DNA of 64,000 nucleotides, taken from assembly GCA_027924585.1 (NCBI GenBank), contig BSBM01000307.1:10934001-10998000 (forward strand), written 5' to 3'. The notes under the pieces are model-generated. The model worked only from the letters and a program-made list of their open reading frames with translations, was not told where the DNA came from and did no database searches. Shown one piece after another: positions 20,985 through 32,505 of the stretch (positions within the stretch are counted from its first letter, which is position 1; every line of letters begins with the position of its first letter). The stretch is from Larix kaempferi. Taxonomy: Eukaryota > Streptophyta > Pinopsida > Pinales > Pinaceae. A program made the translations under genes and the position numbers.

Positions 20985-21493
20985 TTTGGAAAACATCACC
21001 ATGTATATGAACACTCCATGAGCATGATCATGTAATCCTACTAATTTGACATAGTCAATGTGTAGCCTTATCACCATACTTTTGCACAAAAAAATAAAAT
21101 TGAAAAGATAGTCCATGAATTGTTAGAGTTGGGAGTCATATGTCCTAGTACTTATCCAGATTCCTCCCTAGGGGTCATAGTTTTGAAGAAAGAAAGAAGT
21201 TGGCACATGAATTTGGGATTCCGTGCTCTTAACAAGTTGATGATTGTAGATAAAATTCCCATTCTCATCATTGACAATCTATTAGATGGGATTCATAGAG
21301 AAAAACTCTTCATTAAACTTGATTTTATTTTTTGGTTATATCCAAATTCAGATGAACTTCCTAATACTACCATCCCCACACATGAAAGACATGATTAATT
21401 TCTAGTGATGCCTTTTGGTATTTACTATGCCCCTTCCACTTTTCAAAGCCTCTTGTCTTTTTTGCCCTTTGTATGCAACTTTGTGCTTATCTC
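20985..21493 (+). pseudogene. Ty3/gypsy RT fragment, decayed
   Basis: The first third of a gypsy reverse transcriptase is readable: VNV-PYHHTFAQKNKIEKIV, ELLELGVICPSTYPDSSLGV, FRALNKLMIVDKIPILIIDN and, after a stop at about 21396, FLVMPFGIYYAPSTFQS. Substitutions have destroyed the KLDLRSGYHQI block (now KLDFIFWLYPN). It stops at 21493, where the Cop3 LTR begins, so Cop3 inserted into it. The YxDD half should lie beyond Cop3's far end, outside the window. It is a different lineage from Gyp1. Confidence 0.82.
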
Positions 21494-22020
21494 TGTTAAG
21501 TTTTTACTTGTTTATCATAATAACATTAAATGATATAAACACTGAAAGAAAGACAAGCAAAAAAATAACAAAGAACACAAAATTTCTCTCACGGAGACCA
21601 CAAGGAAGAAAACCCCGACAAAACTTCCGCAATATAGAATTCACCAAGTACAAGATAAAACCCCAAGACAAAATAGCTTCTCTCCTTCACCAATGAACTT
21701 CTCTCTATCTCCTATGCGAACTTGAGTGAGTGAGTGGTTTGATACAAATTAGAAAATCAACCTCTTATTTATATTCTTTAGTTGAGGTGACTTTCTCCAA
21801 CAGGGCCGACTTGACCTAACAAACTGGGCCGACTTGTTAAGTACATAATAAAATATTCTTTTCTGGATTCTTCTAGGCCGACACAAGTCCTAGGGTTTAC
21901 ATTGACTCTTTCAATGACTTACATTATCAAGTACATTAATTACATCTATCAAAGGAGGAATACAATAATAAAATAGACAAGTACATTTAGAATATCTTCC
22001 ACAGTTACATTTCTTTAACA
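21494..22020 (-). repeat. Cop3 3' LTR (527 bp)
   Basis: Minus-strand TGTTAAAGAAATG to AAAACTTAACA. It shares short blocks with the Cop1/Cop2 LTR (ACAAGTCGGCCC; GGGGTTTT) but is otherwise distinct. A TATA box (TATAAATAAG on the minus strand) lies near 21765-21775. The sequence beyond 21494 is the gypsy RT it landed in. Confidence 0.88.
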
Positions 22021-22031
22021 CTCCCTCTTAA
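22021..22031 (-). other. Cop3 polypurine tract
   Basis: Minus-strand TTAAGAGGGAG directly precedes the LTR's TG. It is the plus-strand primer of the family. Confidence 0.85.
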
Positions 22032-22094
22032 CTAGGAAGGTATTCTACGGACATCATTATCATTTTCATCATCTGTTGAGATATCAACATCATC

Positions 22095-22995
22095 ATCATG
22101 ATCATCATTAACATAGAACTGTTGGAGCATCATCATCATCATCAAAATCATCATCATCATCAACAAGGAACTGCTGGAACATCAATATCACCATTGTCAG
22201 CAACATCAGCATTAGCAAGGAACTGCTGGAACATCAACATCATCATTGTCAGCAACATCATCATCAACATCATCATCAACAAGGAACTGTTGGAACATCA
22301 ACATCATCATCTGCAAGGAACTGCTGGAACATCAACATCATCATCAACAAGGAACTGCTGGAACATCAACATCATCATCAACAAGGAACTGCTAGAACAT
22401 CAAAATCATCATCGTTAGCAACATCATCATAAGCAAGGAACTGCTGGAACATCAACATCATCATCATCATCATCAACAAAAAGGAACTGCTGGAACATCG
22501 ACATCATCATCATCAGCAAGAAACTGTTGGAACATCAAAATCACCATCATCATAAGTAAATACTGGAACAACAGCATCATCAATCATCAGTACATGGATA
22601 CTGAATTCAACAACAACATAAACCATCAGTAAGTAAATACTTGAACAATAACATCAAACATTAGTAAGTAAGTAATGCAACAACAACATCAAACATTAAT
22701 AAGTAAATACTGGAACATCATCATCAATATGTAAATGCTAGAACATCATCAACCATCAATATGTGAATAGTGGAGCATCGTCATCATCAACATGTGAATG
22801 CTCAAACCATCAGTATATGAATATTGGAACAACATCATCATCAACATGTGAATGCTGGAACCATCCGTATAGAAATAATGGAACAACATCATCATTAGCA
22901 TGTGAATGTTGGAACCATCAGTATATAAATACTGGAACATCATCATCATAGCATGTGAATGATGGAACCATTAGTATAGAATTACTGGAACACCA
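22095..22995. repeat. Cop3 3' tandem repeats, GAACTGCTGGAACATC with CAT tracts
   Basis: About ten units of GGAACTGCTGGAACATCAAC, each followed by (CAT)n CAACAA. Spacing is mostly 34-50 bp, from 22117 to 22520. It then changes to GTAAATACTGGAACA and GTGAATGCTGGAACC units up to about 22990. Long translated frames here are repeat artefacts. Confidence 0.88.
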
Positions 22996-22999
22996 TCAT

Positions 23000-23361
23000 C
23001 ATCTGGAATATGCACTTTGATGGGAACTCTGGTAGGTGATGCTGACTTACTAATCCTTTCAAACCAAATAAGCCTATTCAGACATACCAATATACCCAAC
23101 GATAAAAAAGGCCTTGTTTGTCTTACTAATCCTTTCAGACCAAACAAACCTATCCAGACATACTAATACCCCTAGGATCTAGCCAATGATAACATACCCA
23201 TCCTTTCAAATCAACTAGGCCTTGTCAGGATGATGTACCAATCCTATACTAAGTTGCCATACCAAGGTTCCTAGAAGCTACTCCCTCTTTCGAGGGTGAT
23301 CCTTCCAGAACCACCATCATCACTCCTCATTTTGAAGGGGGTCCTTTCAGACTCATCGTCA
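23000..23361 (-). repeat. Cop3 3' region, second set of short repeats
   Basis: Two imperfect copies of TTACTAATCCTTTCAAACCA with GACATACCAATA (23045-23200), then units of about 52-56 bp carrying GGTCCTTTCAGAC and CATCATCACTCC. These units resume after the solo LTR, up to the pol stop. Confidence 0.7.
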
Positions 23362-23817
23362 TGTTGGTTGTGGAGCCATATCTTCTAGTCTCATAGATGA
23401 TATTGTATCAGCCGTGTTTGTACCCCAGTTTTATATGATATGTAGGTGGACTGTACACTCACCCCAACGGGGGGGTGTGGGTATCCCGTGGTATTTTCCC
23501 ATTGTATTTCCCTTATAAAATAAATACATTGTAATACATCTAGGGTTGTTGATGTATTAGGTTTTATTCATTGTAAAGATCTTTGAGATCAGGAGAGAGA
23601 CTGTGAAACAGAGAAGAGGAAGTGCAGCGGTTGTGCTGCAGGTTGTATCCCTTTGACTTGTTGGACGGTAATAATAATAAGGACTGGAAAATTCAGTGTG
23701 GACATAGCCCAAGTTGGGTGAACCACGATATATCTGTGTCTCTCTTGTAATGTGTATGTGTGATTATATTTGCATTTCTGTTTATTGTTATTGCTCTGCG
23801 ATCCTGTTTTTCTAACA
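23362..23817 (+). repeat. Solo copia-type LTR inside Cop3 3' region
   Basis: 456 bp from TGTTGGTTGTGG to TTTTTCTAACA, with a TATA box (CTTATAAAATAAATA, about 23512-23526) and the plant copia LTR signature GGACATAGCCCAAGTTGGGT. It is flanked by CGTCA and CGTCG, a one-mismatch target duplication. No primer site follows, so it is a solo LTR left by LTR-LTR recombination. The surrounding repeat units continue across it. Confidence 0.75.
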
Positions 23818-23891
23818 CGTCGTCACTCATTATTTCAAAGGAGGTCCTTTCAAAATCATCATCATCACTCCTTCTTACGAGGGAGGTCCTT

Positions 23892-26800
23892 TCAGACCAC
23901 ACCAAGCTTGTCTCTAAAGTATTCAAACTTTACACGAGACAAAGGATTAGTCAACACATCAACAACTTGTTCCTCTATAGGAACATACTTGAGATTTACA
24001 TCTCCCTTCTACACCATATCCCGGATATAATGAAACTTTATTTTGATGTGCTTCAATTTATCTGAGATCTTGATACAACTATGATTATCACAAAGAATAT
24101 CAGTCACATCTATCTCTGCATCAAACAATCCTGCCAACATCTTACAATGCCAAATTGATTCACTACAAGCTGAACATGCTGCAACTTATTTAGCTTCTAC
24201 TGTACTGAGAGAAACACAGGGTTGCTTTCTACTGAGCCATGAGATCATACCTGATCCCAAACTAAAACAACGTGCTGAAGTGATTTTTTTTTTTTTTTTT
24301 TTTGTCTTTGGCACTTCCATCCCAATATGAGTTTGTATATATGTACAATCTAAACTCACTATCTGATGCATACCTGATTCCATAGTTCAATGTACCTTTT
24401 AGGTACATCATAACATGTTTTGTTGCAATCATATGAACACGTATAGGCTCTACCATATACTGGATTACGATGTTCACAGAAAAACATATATCTACTCTAG
24501 TGTTGGTCAAATATAGTAATGAGCCAATAATTTTTCTGTCCAATTTAACATCTACTGTCTCTGATGAAGCATCATTCAAGAGATTCAAGTTTTTCACCAT
24601 CGGAGTAGTCATGGCCTTACAGTCCAACATACCAAATATCTTTAGGACATCAACAACATATTTTCCTTGATTTAGGAAAATATCATATGGAAACTGCCAC
24701 GCCTCAAGACCTAGAAAATAGTGCATCATCCCGAGGTCTTTCATCTCAAATTCTTCAGCAAGCGTCTTCTTACATTCAATGATGGGCTTGTCTTTTCCAG
24801 TAAAAAAATAGATCATCCACATACAATAACAATATCATACGTTCATCATCTATGGCCTTATAATAGAGGTTGGAATTTTCTTTACTCTTGGTAAATCCCA
24901 AGCTCATCAGGAAACCATAGATTCTTCCATACCAAGCTCTGGGTGCTTGCTTCAACCCATATAATGCTTTCTTCAGTTTACATACATGTGTTTTTCTGAC
25001 ATCCGTTTCAAATCCTTCTAGTTTCTCTATGTATACTTCCTCTTCTATCTTTCCATTTAGGAAATTTGTCTTTACATCCATCTGATGCAAATTCCATTTC
25101 ATCTTAGATTCCAAGGAAATGATGGTTCTAATTGAAGTATATCTAGACATAGGAGAAAAAGTCCCCTCATAATCAATTCCTTCCTCTTGAGAGAAACCCC
25201 GAGCTACAAATCTTGCCTTGTACTTTTCAATGCTTCCATTTGCTCAATGTTTTGTTTTGAAAATCCATTTTGATGAAACTACTGACTTGTCCTTCGGTTT
25301 AGGTACCACATCCAAAACATCATTCTTTATGATGGATTGGTACTCTTCAATCATAGCATCCAAACATTCCTTCTTCTTTGCCACTTCTTCAAAACAAGTG
25401 GGTTCTTATTCAACAAGGTTACACATCAAGGCTACATAACTAGAGTATGGCCTTGGTCTCTTGCTTTCTCTACTTGATCCTTCTGGGGAACCATATTTTC
25501 CTACATCTTGGATAATTTCGTGTGCCCAAGTTGGTCTTCTCTTCTGTGGGTTTATCTCATGAGGTGGTTTTTTAGGTCTTTGAGGTTCTGTCATATCATG
25601 ATCCTCTGGTATATGCTCTTCTTCAATATTCCTATCCGGTTCATTGTTAGTTTTTGTAACTCTAGGAGCTTCATGCTCCTCTTCATCTTCATGAGTCTTC
25701 TTAGACTTGTTGAAATCTATATCTTCATCAAATGTAACATCTCTTCTAAGTTCAATCTGATGGTATCTTGGGATGTAGATACGGTAAGCCTTTGATTGCT
25801 CACTATAACCCACAAATATCCCGATCTCTTCTCTTTTGGAATGTGAATGAATACTGGACACGCAAATATATTTAGATGATTGAATTCAGGCTTCTCACCT
25901 GTAAACATCTCTTATGGATTCTTGTTCCCAAGAGCACTGTGGGAGATTCTACTCTGCACATAGACTGCGGTTCTAGCTGCTTCATCCCATATATGCATGG
26001 GTAGATCTTGATCATGAATCATGGCGTTCACTGCTTCCATGATATATCTATTCTTCCTTTCAGCTACACCATTTTGTTGTGGATTGTAGGGGATGGTAAT
26101 CTCCCTATTAATCCTAGCTTGTTTACATAATTCTTTGAAATCACCTGAAGTATATTCTCCTCCATTATCTAACCTTAGTATCTTGATCTTCTTTTTAGAG
26201 AGGTTTCCACAAGAGCCTTAAACTCTTTAAACTTTTCAAATACTTCACTTTTATTCGTTAAGAAATAAACCATGTTTTGTGGGAATAATCATCAATAAAA
26301 GAAGCATAGTAAACATACCTGCTTAATGAAGTAGTTGAAATTGGTCCACAAATGTCAGAATGGACAATGTCCAATGTGCCTTTCGCTTTGCTGTCACTGC
26401 TTGGAAATGGGTTCTTTATACTTTTTCCTTGTGCAAATACTTTGCACACCCCGTCATCTTCAAATTGGATTTATGGTAATCCAGTCACCACTTTACTCAC
26501 TAATGGTAATTGTTTGTAGTCTACATGAGATAGTATTTTATGCCATAATTAACAAGGAATCATGGTACTATCCATTAGTGCTGAATCTGCATGTCCCTTG
26601 AGTTTATAGAGTCCTCCTTGCTCAACTCTAATAACAACTACATCATTTATTTTCTCCCCCCTTCGCCACATAATAACTTCAGCATCTACAAATGCAACTC
26701 TAAGACCTTTCTTATCTAATGCTGAGATAGAAAGAAGATATTTTTCAAACCTGGAACATATAGGACTTCCTTCATCCTCACAGACTTTCCAGAGTCCAAC

Positions 26801-27020
26801 TTGTAAGTAGACTCTCCCATTCCTTTGATAGTATATTGGTAATCATCTCCAAGCTTCACTTGTTGTGTAGAATATTTCTGCAGAAGGTGTGAAAGAAAGT
26901 CTTTGTATCCTGTCATGTGTTTGGAGGCTCCACTATCTACTAACCAAGTATCACATCCCTGGGATACTGAACCAGTGAGGGATGAATTTAGAACACATTC
27001 TTCACTGGAGTATTCATCTT
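23892..27020 (-). pseudogene. Cop3 pol: protease, integrase, RT, RNase H (decayed)
   Basis: Protease motif WLVDSGASKHM (about 26930-26962); pre-integrase and integrase with CKVFAQGKS (one zinc-binding Cys changed), VHSDICGP, NPQQNGVAERK and AARTAVYVQ; RT with SKWIFKTKH, QMDVKTNFLNG, QAPRAWYGRI and LLLYVDDLF (about 24810-24840); RNase H with ACCFSLGSGMISWLSRKQPC. The stop is at 23892-23894. Breaks include shifts near 24800, 24290 and 26280-26210, and several stops. The RNase H break is special: a run of 20 T (24284-24303, poly-A on the coding strand) replaces the usual DRKSTS codons. Confidence 0.9.
24284..24303. repeat. Homopolymer run (T)20 inside Cop3 RNase H
   Basis: Coding-strand A20 sits exactly where relatives encode DRKSTS. 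The flanking sequence (GCAAAGAC before, TCACTTCAGCACG after) is otherwise collinear. This is replication slippage at an A-rich codon run. Confidence 0.85.
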
Positions 27021-27025
27021 CTCTG
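27021..27025. repeat. Presumed left target duplication of Gyp1 (ctctg)
   Basis: CTCTG precedes the LTR terminus TGTCACATCC at 27026. The partner copy cannot be checked because the other LTR is truncated at 35003. Confidence 0.4.
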
Positions 27026-28638
27026 TGTCACATCCCCTTCCATCAATCCATTGCAAGGGAGGGAAACATGACCAACATATCGGGCTTACTTGGTAAACTC
27101 AACCCCATACATTACTAAATAATTCATAATAAATACAACTTCTGTGTGCAAATTCATAGTCAATATAAACACATCGGAATTAAATCACATTTGCAAAACA
27201 CACAACAATAATGCATCAACATATCTATCATAGGCATATGAGGATCATCATGCAAAGAATTCAATCTCATTCCCATGCTATGCACAGACTTCATGTCAAT
27301 TTCATTAACATAGGCATTTCATTTCATTAACATGGACAATTAACATTCAGAACAAAACACATAATGATCATAATTTAAATCACAGAGGCTACTTTTCTTT
27401 GAGCTGAAGCTATCCAAACAACTGGCTATGTGAGAGCAACGTTCCACTCAACCATAGATCTTTGTCCATCCTATATTCTTTCAGCTGTGAGATCACCCCC
27501 GAGATAGGTTGTGTATCCACTAAGGAGGAACTAGATGGGCTCACTCACAACCATGGTTTCACTCAACAACTATGCTAAGCCAACACACAATTGGGTTTAT
27601 CAAGCATACAAAAGATAAAGGAGGAGGATGCTAAGCCAGTGAGCTAAACCACAGAGCTACAAGCATCTCAAATGAACTCAATAGTCATGGCACCCACAAT
27701 ACCTACCACACCCAACACAAGGAAGGTCCCCTTCCCTCCAGTGCTCTTCAGGGTGGGCATAGAAAGGTTCAACTACTAATTCCTTGAGATTCTAGCCTTC
27801 ACTGGGTTTATCAAGCAAACCCAACCTCTGCTTAGTCCTTCACACTTGGATTTCTCACAATTCTGTCATCAAATAACTCAATCCCGTCACTGATTTTTTG
27901 GACTATAAAAAATGGGTTTTCCAATGGATTTCGGGGTATCTAATACTCTCAATTTCTCCCCAAGGTTCATATCTATGGATCCCCCATTGGATTTCACTGT
28001 CAATACTCAATTTTGGGCGTTTATGGCTCTTCAAAATGTGGGTTCTTGCAAAGTTTCGATTTCTGGTTTTTCTCACTGCTAGGAATTCGTAATGGAAACA
28101 CTGATGCTGGGATGTTCAACAATGGAATGGGAATGAGGAAGAACCAATTCCCATGAAGTAGGGTGACTTGTGGTACAAGAAAATAGAGCCCATACTTTGC
28201 CATACAAATTTCTGGGCAGCCCATGCTCCATTGAAGCCATGGAATGGATTCTTCAACAACTTCCTTACAATAGAATTAAATGTCAGCAAGGAAAGTCAAA
28301 TGGGTTCTCACAATGACATTTGGAAACATATGGTTCATCCCCACAACCCCCTCACCACTCCCTAGTGCAATACACATGGCGCCTTCTCATTCGTTGCTTC
28401 CATAGCCAGTTTTGGTATTTTATTGAAATATTTAATATTTACATCCATTTACAATATTCCATGGCTTAATAACACATGGATAAAAAAATGTCAAATACTT
28501 GTCCATTTTAAATAAAATCCAAACATACGCTAGCGGGGCCTTGGCCTTGAGCTCCACGCTAGGGAAACATACATCGCATGTATACAATATTTACATTAAA
28601 AACCAATATTTCAGAAGGGTCAAAATTGGGGTATTACA
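27026..28638 (-). repeat. Gyp1 3' LTR (1,613 bp)
   Basis: Minus-strand TGTAATACCCCAATTTTGAC to GGGGATGTGACA. Its left 635 bp match 34370-35003. The remaining part (27662-28638) has no partner in the window. No gene is supported within it. Confidence 0.9.
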
Positions 28639-28655
28639 TTCCCCTCCCCCTTAGA
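28639..28655 (-). other. Gyp1 polypurine tract
   Basis: Minus-strand CTAAGGGGGAGGGGAA lies next to the LTR's TGTAATACCC. It is a textbook plant gypsy plus-strand primer. Confidence 0.9.
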
Positions 28656-28665
28656 ACAACACCGT

Positions 28666-28873
28666 CCTAGGTGTTCTCAAAACTGAACAAAAATGGGAAT
28701 GCCTCTCTCATGGCATCCTCCAGCTCCCATGTGGCCTCACCAGGACTAAGGTGCTCCCATTGGACCTTTACCCGCCCAATGGCTCTGTTCAAGAGAAAAG
28801 TGACCGTCTTGTTGATGATGCGCATAGGCTCTACTTGGACCTCTCCTTGGGTTCCACCTATATCACATTCCAA
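28666..28873 (-). pseudogene. Gyp1 C-terminal chromodomain, out of frame
   Basis: A 68-codon frame reads RAIGRVKVQWEHLSPGEATW, then ELEDAMREAFPFLF, the chromodomain-type tail of plant chromovirus integrases (conserved W and the TWE block). It belongs downstream of the main polyprotein, which ends …HVIDWNVI with a TAG where Gln is expected; a one-base shift then separates the two. In living chromoviruses this domain steers integration by reading histone marks. Here it would not be made as part of integrase. Confidence 0.82.
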
Positions 28874-31800
28874 TCAATCACATGATTAGGATCATGTACA
28901 TACTTCTTAAGCAAAGATACATGGAAAACAATATGAACTCTTATATTAGTAGGCAATTCAACTCTATATGCAACTATCCCTATCCTATCTAGGACTTCAA
29001 ATGGCCCACAATATCTTGGTTCCAACTTGGCACAACTCCCCAACTTGAGAGAAATCTTCCTTGGTTTCACTCTCAAATAAACATGATCCCCAATCTGAAA
29101 TTCCTTATGCACTCTTTTCAAATCTGCATAACTCTTTTGCCTGTCCCGAGCTGCCTTTAAATTCTTCCTGATATTAACAACTTCCTGTTCCATTTCCTTG
29201 ATCATCTCTATCCCAAGTACTACCCTGTTCATAAGACTATCCCAATTCATCGGAGTCCTGCATCCTTTGCCATACAATGCCTCAAATGGACTCATTCCTA
29301 ATGATGCATGATGTCCATTATTGTATGCAAATTCTACCAAGTGTAGGTAATCTTCCCACTTGGATGGTTTATCCATCACATACATTCTCAGCATGTCTTC
29401 AAGGACCTGATTCACCCTCTCAGTTTGGCCATCTGCTTGAGGATGATATGCTATACTGAAATTCAATCTAGTTCCCAATTCTTGAAATAATCCTTTCCAG
29501 AAATTGGAAGTGAACTTTGTATCACGATCAGAAATTATTGCCTTGGGCAATCCATGCAATCTGAATATCTCTCTCGTGAAGATATTTGCAATGTCATTAG
29601 CCTTGTGAGTGGACTTGACTGGAATAAAGTGAGCTACCTTTGATAGATTGTCCACCACAACCATGATTGAATCATGCTTCTTCACTATCATGGGCAGACT
29701 TGTTATAAAATCCATAGAGATCACTTCCCACTTCCATTCTGGAATGGGTAAGCGCTGCAACAATCCTGCTGGATGTTGGTGCTCTGCATTGACTTGTTGG
29801 CACTTCTGACACCTAGCAATGTACTCAGCTATGTCCTTCTTCATACTATGCCAAAAGTATTTCTTTCTTGCTGCTGTTATAGTCTTCTGAAATCCTCGGT
29901 GTCCAGAGTATGGCATTTGATGTATTTCATCCATCACTAGCTTCTTCAAATCTGCACTATTTGGAATGTACAATCTATCTTTATAGATGGAGATATCGTT
30001 TTCACCAAGCTGATAACCCTCATACTTTTCATCCACATTACCCTGCTGCAACTTCTCTTTAATTTGAAGGCAAGTTTCATCACTAGTTTGGGCTTCAATA
30101 ACTCTTGTCTTCAAATATGATTTACACACACTTAATGCTGCAACATGGAATTTTCTGCTAAGAGCATCTGCAACCTTATTCTCTTTCCCTTTTACATGCT
30201 TAATTTCAAAATCAAATTCACAAAGAAATTCCATCCATCTAGCTTTCCTATCATTCAAGTTCGGCTGGTCAAACAAATACTTCAAGCTCATGTGGTTTGT
30301 TTTAAGCTTGAATCTTCTTCCCAACAAATAATGTCTCCACATCTTGAGAGCATGTACTAAGGCTGCTAATTCTAAATCATGTGTGGCATAATTCTTTTCA
30401 TGATCTTTTAATTTCCTTGACTCATAGAAAATCACAACTCCTTCTTGCATGAGCACTCCACCCAGCCCTTCAATGCAAGCATCTGTGCACACTACAAAAT
30501 CCTTCTTTGGATTTGCTATCTTCAAAACAAGAGCATTGGTAAGTAACTCCTTTAACTTCTGAAAACTTTTCTCACATTTTTTAGACCATACAAACTTGAT
30601 ATTCTTCCTTTGCAATGAAGTGATTGGATGAGCTATATTGGAGAAGCCTTCAATAAACCTTCTGTAGTAACCAACAAGACCCATAAAAGATCTAACATCT
30701 GAAACATTCTTTGGATTAGACCAATCTATGATGGCATTAATCTTCTTTGGATCAACTGCAATTCCTTCTTCAGAAATGATATGACCCAAATATTGCACCT
30801 TCTTTTGGTAAAACTCACACTTGCTTAACTTGGCATACAACTGGTGTTCTCTAAGGACTTGCAACACCATCCTTAGATTCTCCTCATGTTCTTCTTCATT
30901 CCTTGAATAGACAAGAATGTCATCCAAGAACACAATCACAAACTTATCCAAATATTTGTTGAATACAGTATTCATGAGACACATGAATGTAGTAGGTGCA
31001 TTGGTAAGACCAAATGGCACCACAGTAAACTCATAATGACCATATCTAGTTTTGAAAGCCGTCTTGTGAATGTCTTCTTCTTTAATCCTCACTTGATGAT
31101 AACTAGACCTTAAGTCAATCTTGGAAAACAATTTAGCTTCCTTCATTTGATCAAATAAGTCATCAATCCTTGGCAATGGATACTTGTTCTTAACTGTCAC
31201 TTTATTGAGCTCCCTGTAATCAATACACAGCCTTAAGGTCCCATCCTTCTTCTTAACAAATAACACTGGTGCTCCCCAAGGAGACACACTAGGCCTGATA
31301 TACCTCTTGTCCATTAATTCTTGTAGCTGCATCTTTAACTCTACCAATTCTGGTGTGCCCATTCTATACGGAGCTTTGAAATTTGGTGTTGCCCCTGGAA
31401 CAAGATCAATGGTAAAATGAATATCTCTTTTGGGTGGTAGTCTTGGTGGTTCATCCGGAAACACATCAAACCTCCCTCTTGGCTTTCCTTTCCATGCTAG
31501 GTTAACCTTTGATTTTTTTTTATTCTGCTCATAGCAATGCATTTCCATTCTAATGGATTCATCGAGACTTGGTGGATTAACAAACTCAATCCTATCTTTG
31601 AAACTTTGAGGTAGACTCCCAAGGAAGCATTGGATTTTTACTCTTTCATCTTTAATGTAATCCACATATCTCAATAATTCCAAAATTTTATGGACATGTT
31701 CTTCTATAGATTTTTTCCCCAACCTGAGTTCATTGAACTCTTTCCTCTTACTGTCATAATGCCTAGCAGAAAGGTATTTTTCCTTGAAGTACTTCTTGAA

Positions 31801-32346
31801 TCTCTCCCAGCTGATCTTCCTTTCACTAATCCCTTTCACTTGCAAGAGGTTGTCCCACCAAATTGAAGCTCTGCCATTTAGATTGTAAATGGAAATTTTG
31901 GCTTTTTCATTTCCATAGTAGTCCTGAATTCTGAAATATTTCTTCATTCCAAGAAGCCATGCCTCTGCCTCTAGGCCAGTATTGTCTTTTCCATCAAATG
32001 TGGGAGGCCTTGCCTTCCTGAATTCTCCCTGTGGGATGCCTTTGAACTTCTTTCTTCCATCAAATCTCCTGGGAGTATGCCTTGTTATTGTTTGAGAGCC
32101 TCTGGAGTCACATGATTTGCTGGAAGAATATCTAGAGGAAGGTGTTCTATGCTTCTTGCTCACAGAACTCTTCCTTGGGCTTGGAGTCCTCTTCTTTGAA
32201 CGACCTCTAGAGCGACTCTCTGCATCTCTTCCTTCTTCACCTGCATTGCTTGGGTTGGACCCAAGGTTTATCTTCTGCTGCATATCAGTGAGGCTTTGCA
32301 AAATAGAAGCATTGAGTTGGTTTTGTTCTTCTTGAGCCTTCATCAA
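28858..32346 (-). CDS. Gyp1 gag-RT-RNase H-integrase ORF, 1,162 codons, no protease
   Basis: An uninterrupted frame. Residues 40-100 are Arg/Ser-rich. The Gag core is about 112-265 ([29 protein letters not shown]). The frame then passes directly at about 285-298 ([16 protein letters not shown]) into the RT leader; the zinc knuckle and aspartic protease that belong between them are absent. RT about 320-500 has [10 protein letters not shown] and FLDD at 473-476. RNase H has D622, E659, N684 and D727; N684 is in TNH, where gypsy enzymes have TDH, so a catalytic Asp is lost. Integrase has H809, H816, C846, C849 and D879, D940, E976 with the D-35-E spacing. The upstream gag start is cut off by a TAA at 32350. 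Probably a recently dead or parasitic copy. Confidence 0.9.
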   Translation of the reverse strand: MMKAQEEQNQLNASILQSLTDMQQKINLGSNPSNAGEEGRDAESRSRGRSKKRTPSPRKSSVSKKHRTPSSRYSSSKSCDSRGSQTITRHTPRRFDGRKKFKGIPQGEFRKARPPTFDGKDNTGLEAEAWLLGMKKYFRIQDYYGNEKAKISIYNLNGRASIWWDNLLQVKGISERKISWERFKKYFKEKYLSARHYDSKRKEFNELRLGKKSIEEHVHKILELLRYVDYIKDERVKIQCFLGSLPQSFKDRIEFVNPPSLDESIRMEMHCYEQNKKKSKVNLAWKGKPRGRFDVFPDEPPRLPPKRDIHFTIDLVPGATPNFKAPYRMGTPELVELKMQLQELMDKRYIRPSVSPWGAPVLFVKKKDGTLRLCIDYRELNKVTVKNKYPLPRIDDLFDQMKEAKLFSKIDLRSSYHQVRIKEEDIHKTAFKTRYGHYEFTVVPFGLTNAPTTFMCLMNTVFNKYLDKFVIVFLDDILVYSRNEEEHEENLRMVLQVLREHQLYAKLSKCEFYQKKVQYLGHIISEEGIAVDPKKINAIIDWSNPKNVSDVRSFMGLVGYYRRFIEGFSNIAHPITSLQRKNIKFVWSKKCEKSFQKLKELLTNALVLKIANPKKDFVVCTDACIEGLGGVLMQEGVVIFYESRKLKDHEKNYATHDLELAALVHALKMWRHYLLGRRFKLKTNHMSLKYLFDQPNLNDRKARWMEFLCEFDFEIKHVKGKENKVADALSRKFHVAALSVCKSYLKTRVIEAQTSDETCLQIKEKLQQGNVDEKYEGYQLGENDISIYKDRLYIPNSADLKKLVMDEIHQMPYSGHRGFQKTITAARKKYFWHSMKKDIAEYIARCQKCQQVNAEHQHPAGLLQRLPIPEWKWEVISMDFITSLPMIVKKHDSIMVVVDNLSKVAHFIPVKSTHKANDIANIFTREIFRLHGLPKAIISDRDTKFTSNFWKGLFQELGTRLNFSIAYHPQADGQTERVNQVLEDMLRMYVMDKPSKWEDYLHLVEFAYNNGHHASLGMSPFEALYGKGCRTPMNWDSLMNRVVLGIEMIKEMEQEVVNIRKNLKAARDRQKSYADLKRVHKEFQIGDHVYLRVKPRKISLKLGSCAKLEPRYCGPFEVLDRIGIVAYRVELPTNIRVHIVFHVSLLKKYVHDPNHVIDWNVI

Positions 32347-32349
32347 CCT

Positions 32350-32505
32350 TTATTTGAAGCTCACCATGGTTTCAACCAAATTCTGAGGAGTTACTTGCTC
32401 CCTTCTCCCATTGGATTCAATCTCAACATTCCCTTCTTGCACATTTTCTCCTAGCACATCTTCTTCATGCTCATAAGGATCCTGAGCATCATTTATGGTC
32501 ACCAT
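32350..32505 (-). pseudogene. Gyp1 gag N-terminus, separated by an in-frame stop
   Basis: ATG at 32505 gives MVTINDAQDPYEHEED and, about 50 codons on, NLVETMVSFK, then TAA, then AGG TTG ATG continuing in the same frame as the large ORF. The natural gag start is therefore here, and one nonsense change (probably CAA to TAA) splits it. The large ORF could restart at the ATG at 32343, losing about 55 residues. Confidence 0.8.

Larger units (their letters stand above)
21494..27025 (-). mobile_element. Cop3: Ty1/copia element, 3' part
   Basis: Reading leftward: protease, integrase, RT, RNase H, a repeat-rich 3' region of about 1.9 kb, a purine tract and the 3' LTR. It is cut at 27025 by insertion of Gyp1 just upstream of the protease site. 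Its gag and 5' LTR do not reappear in the window. It is of the same broad copia lineage as Cop1/Cop2 (similar pol and similar tandem-repeat habit), but the LTR is different. Confidence 0.9.

Noticed and set aside
22098-22418. 106-codon frame rich in His, Ile and Asn over the Cop3 repeats
   Set aside because: It is a translation of CAT/ATC microsatellite units.
22095-22995. Possible CRISPR-like direct repeat array
   Set aside because: Units are contiguous and degenerate without unique spacers, in plant element DNA. It is an ordinary tandem repeat.
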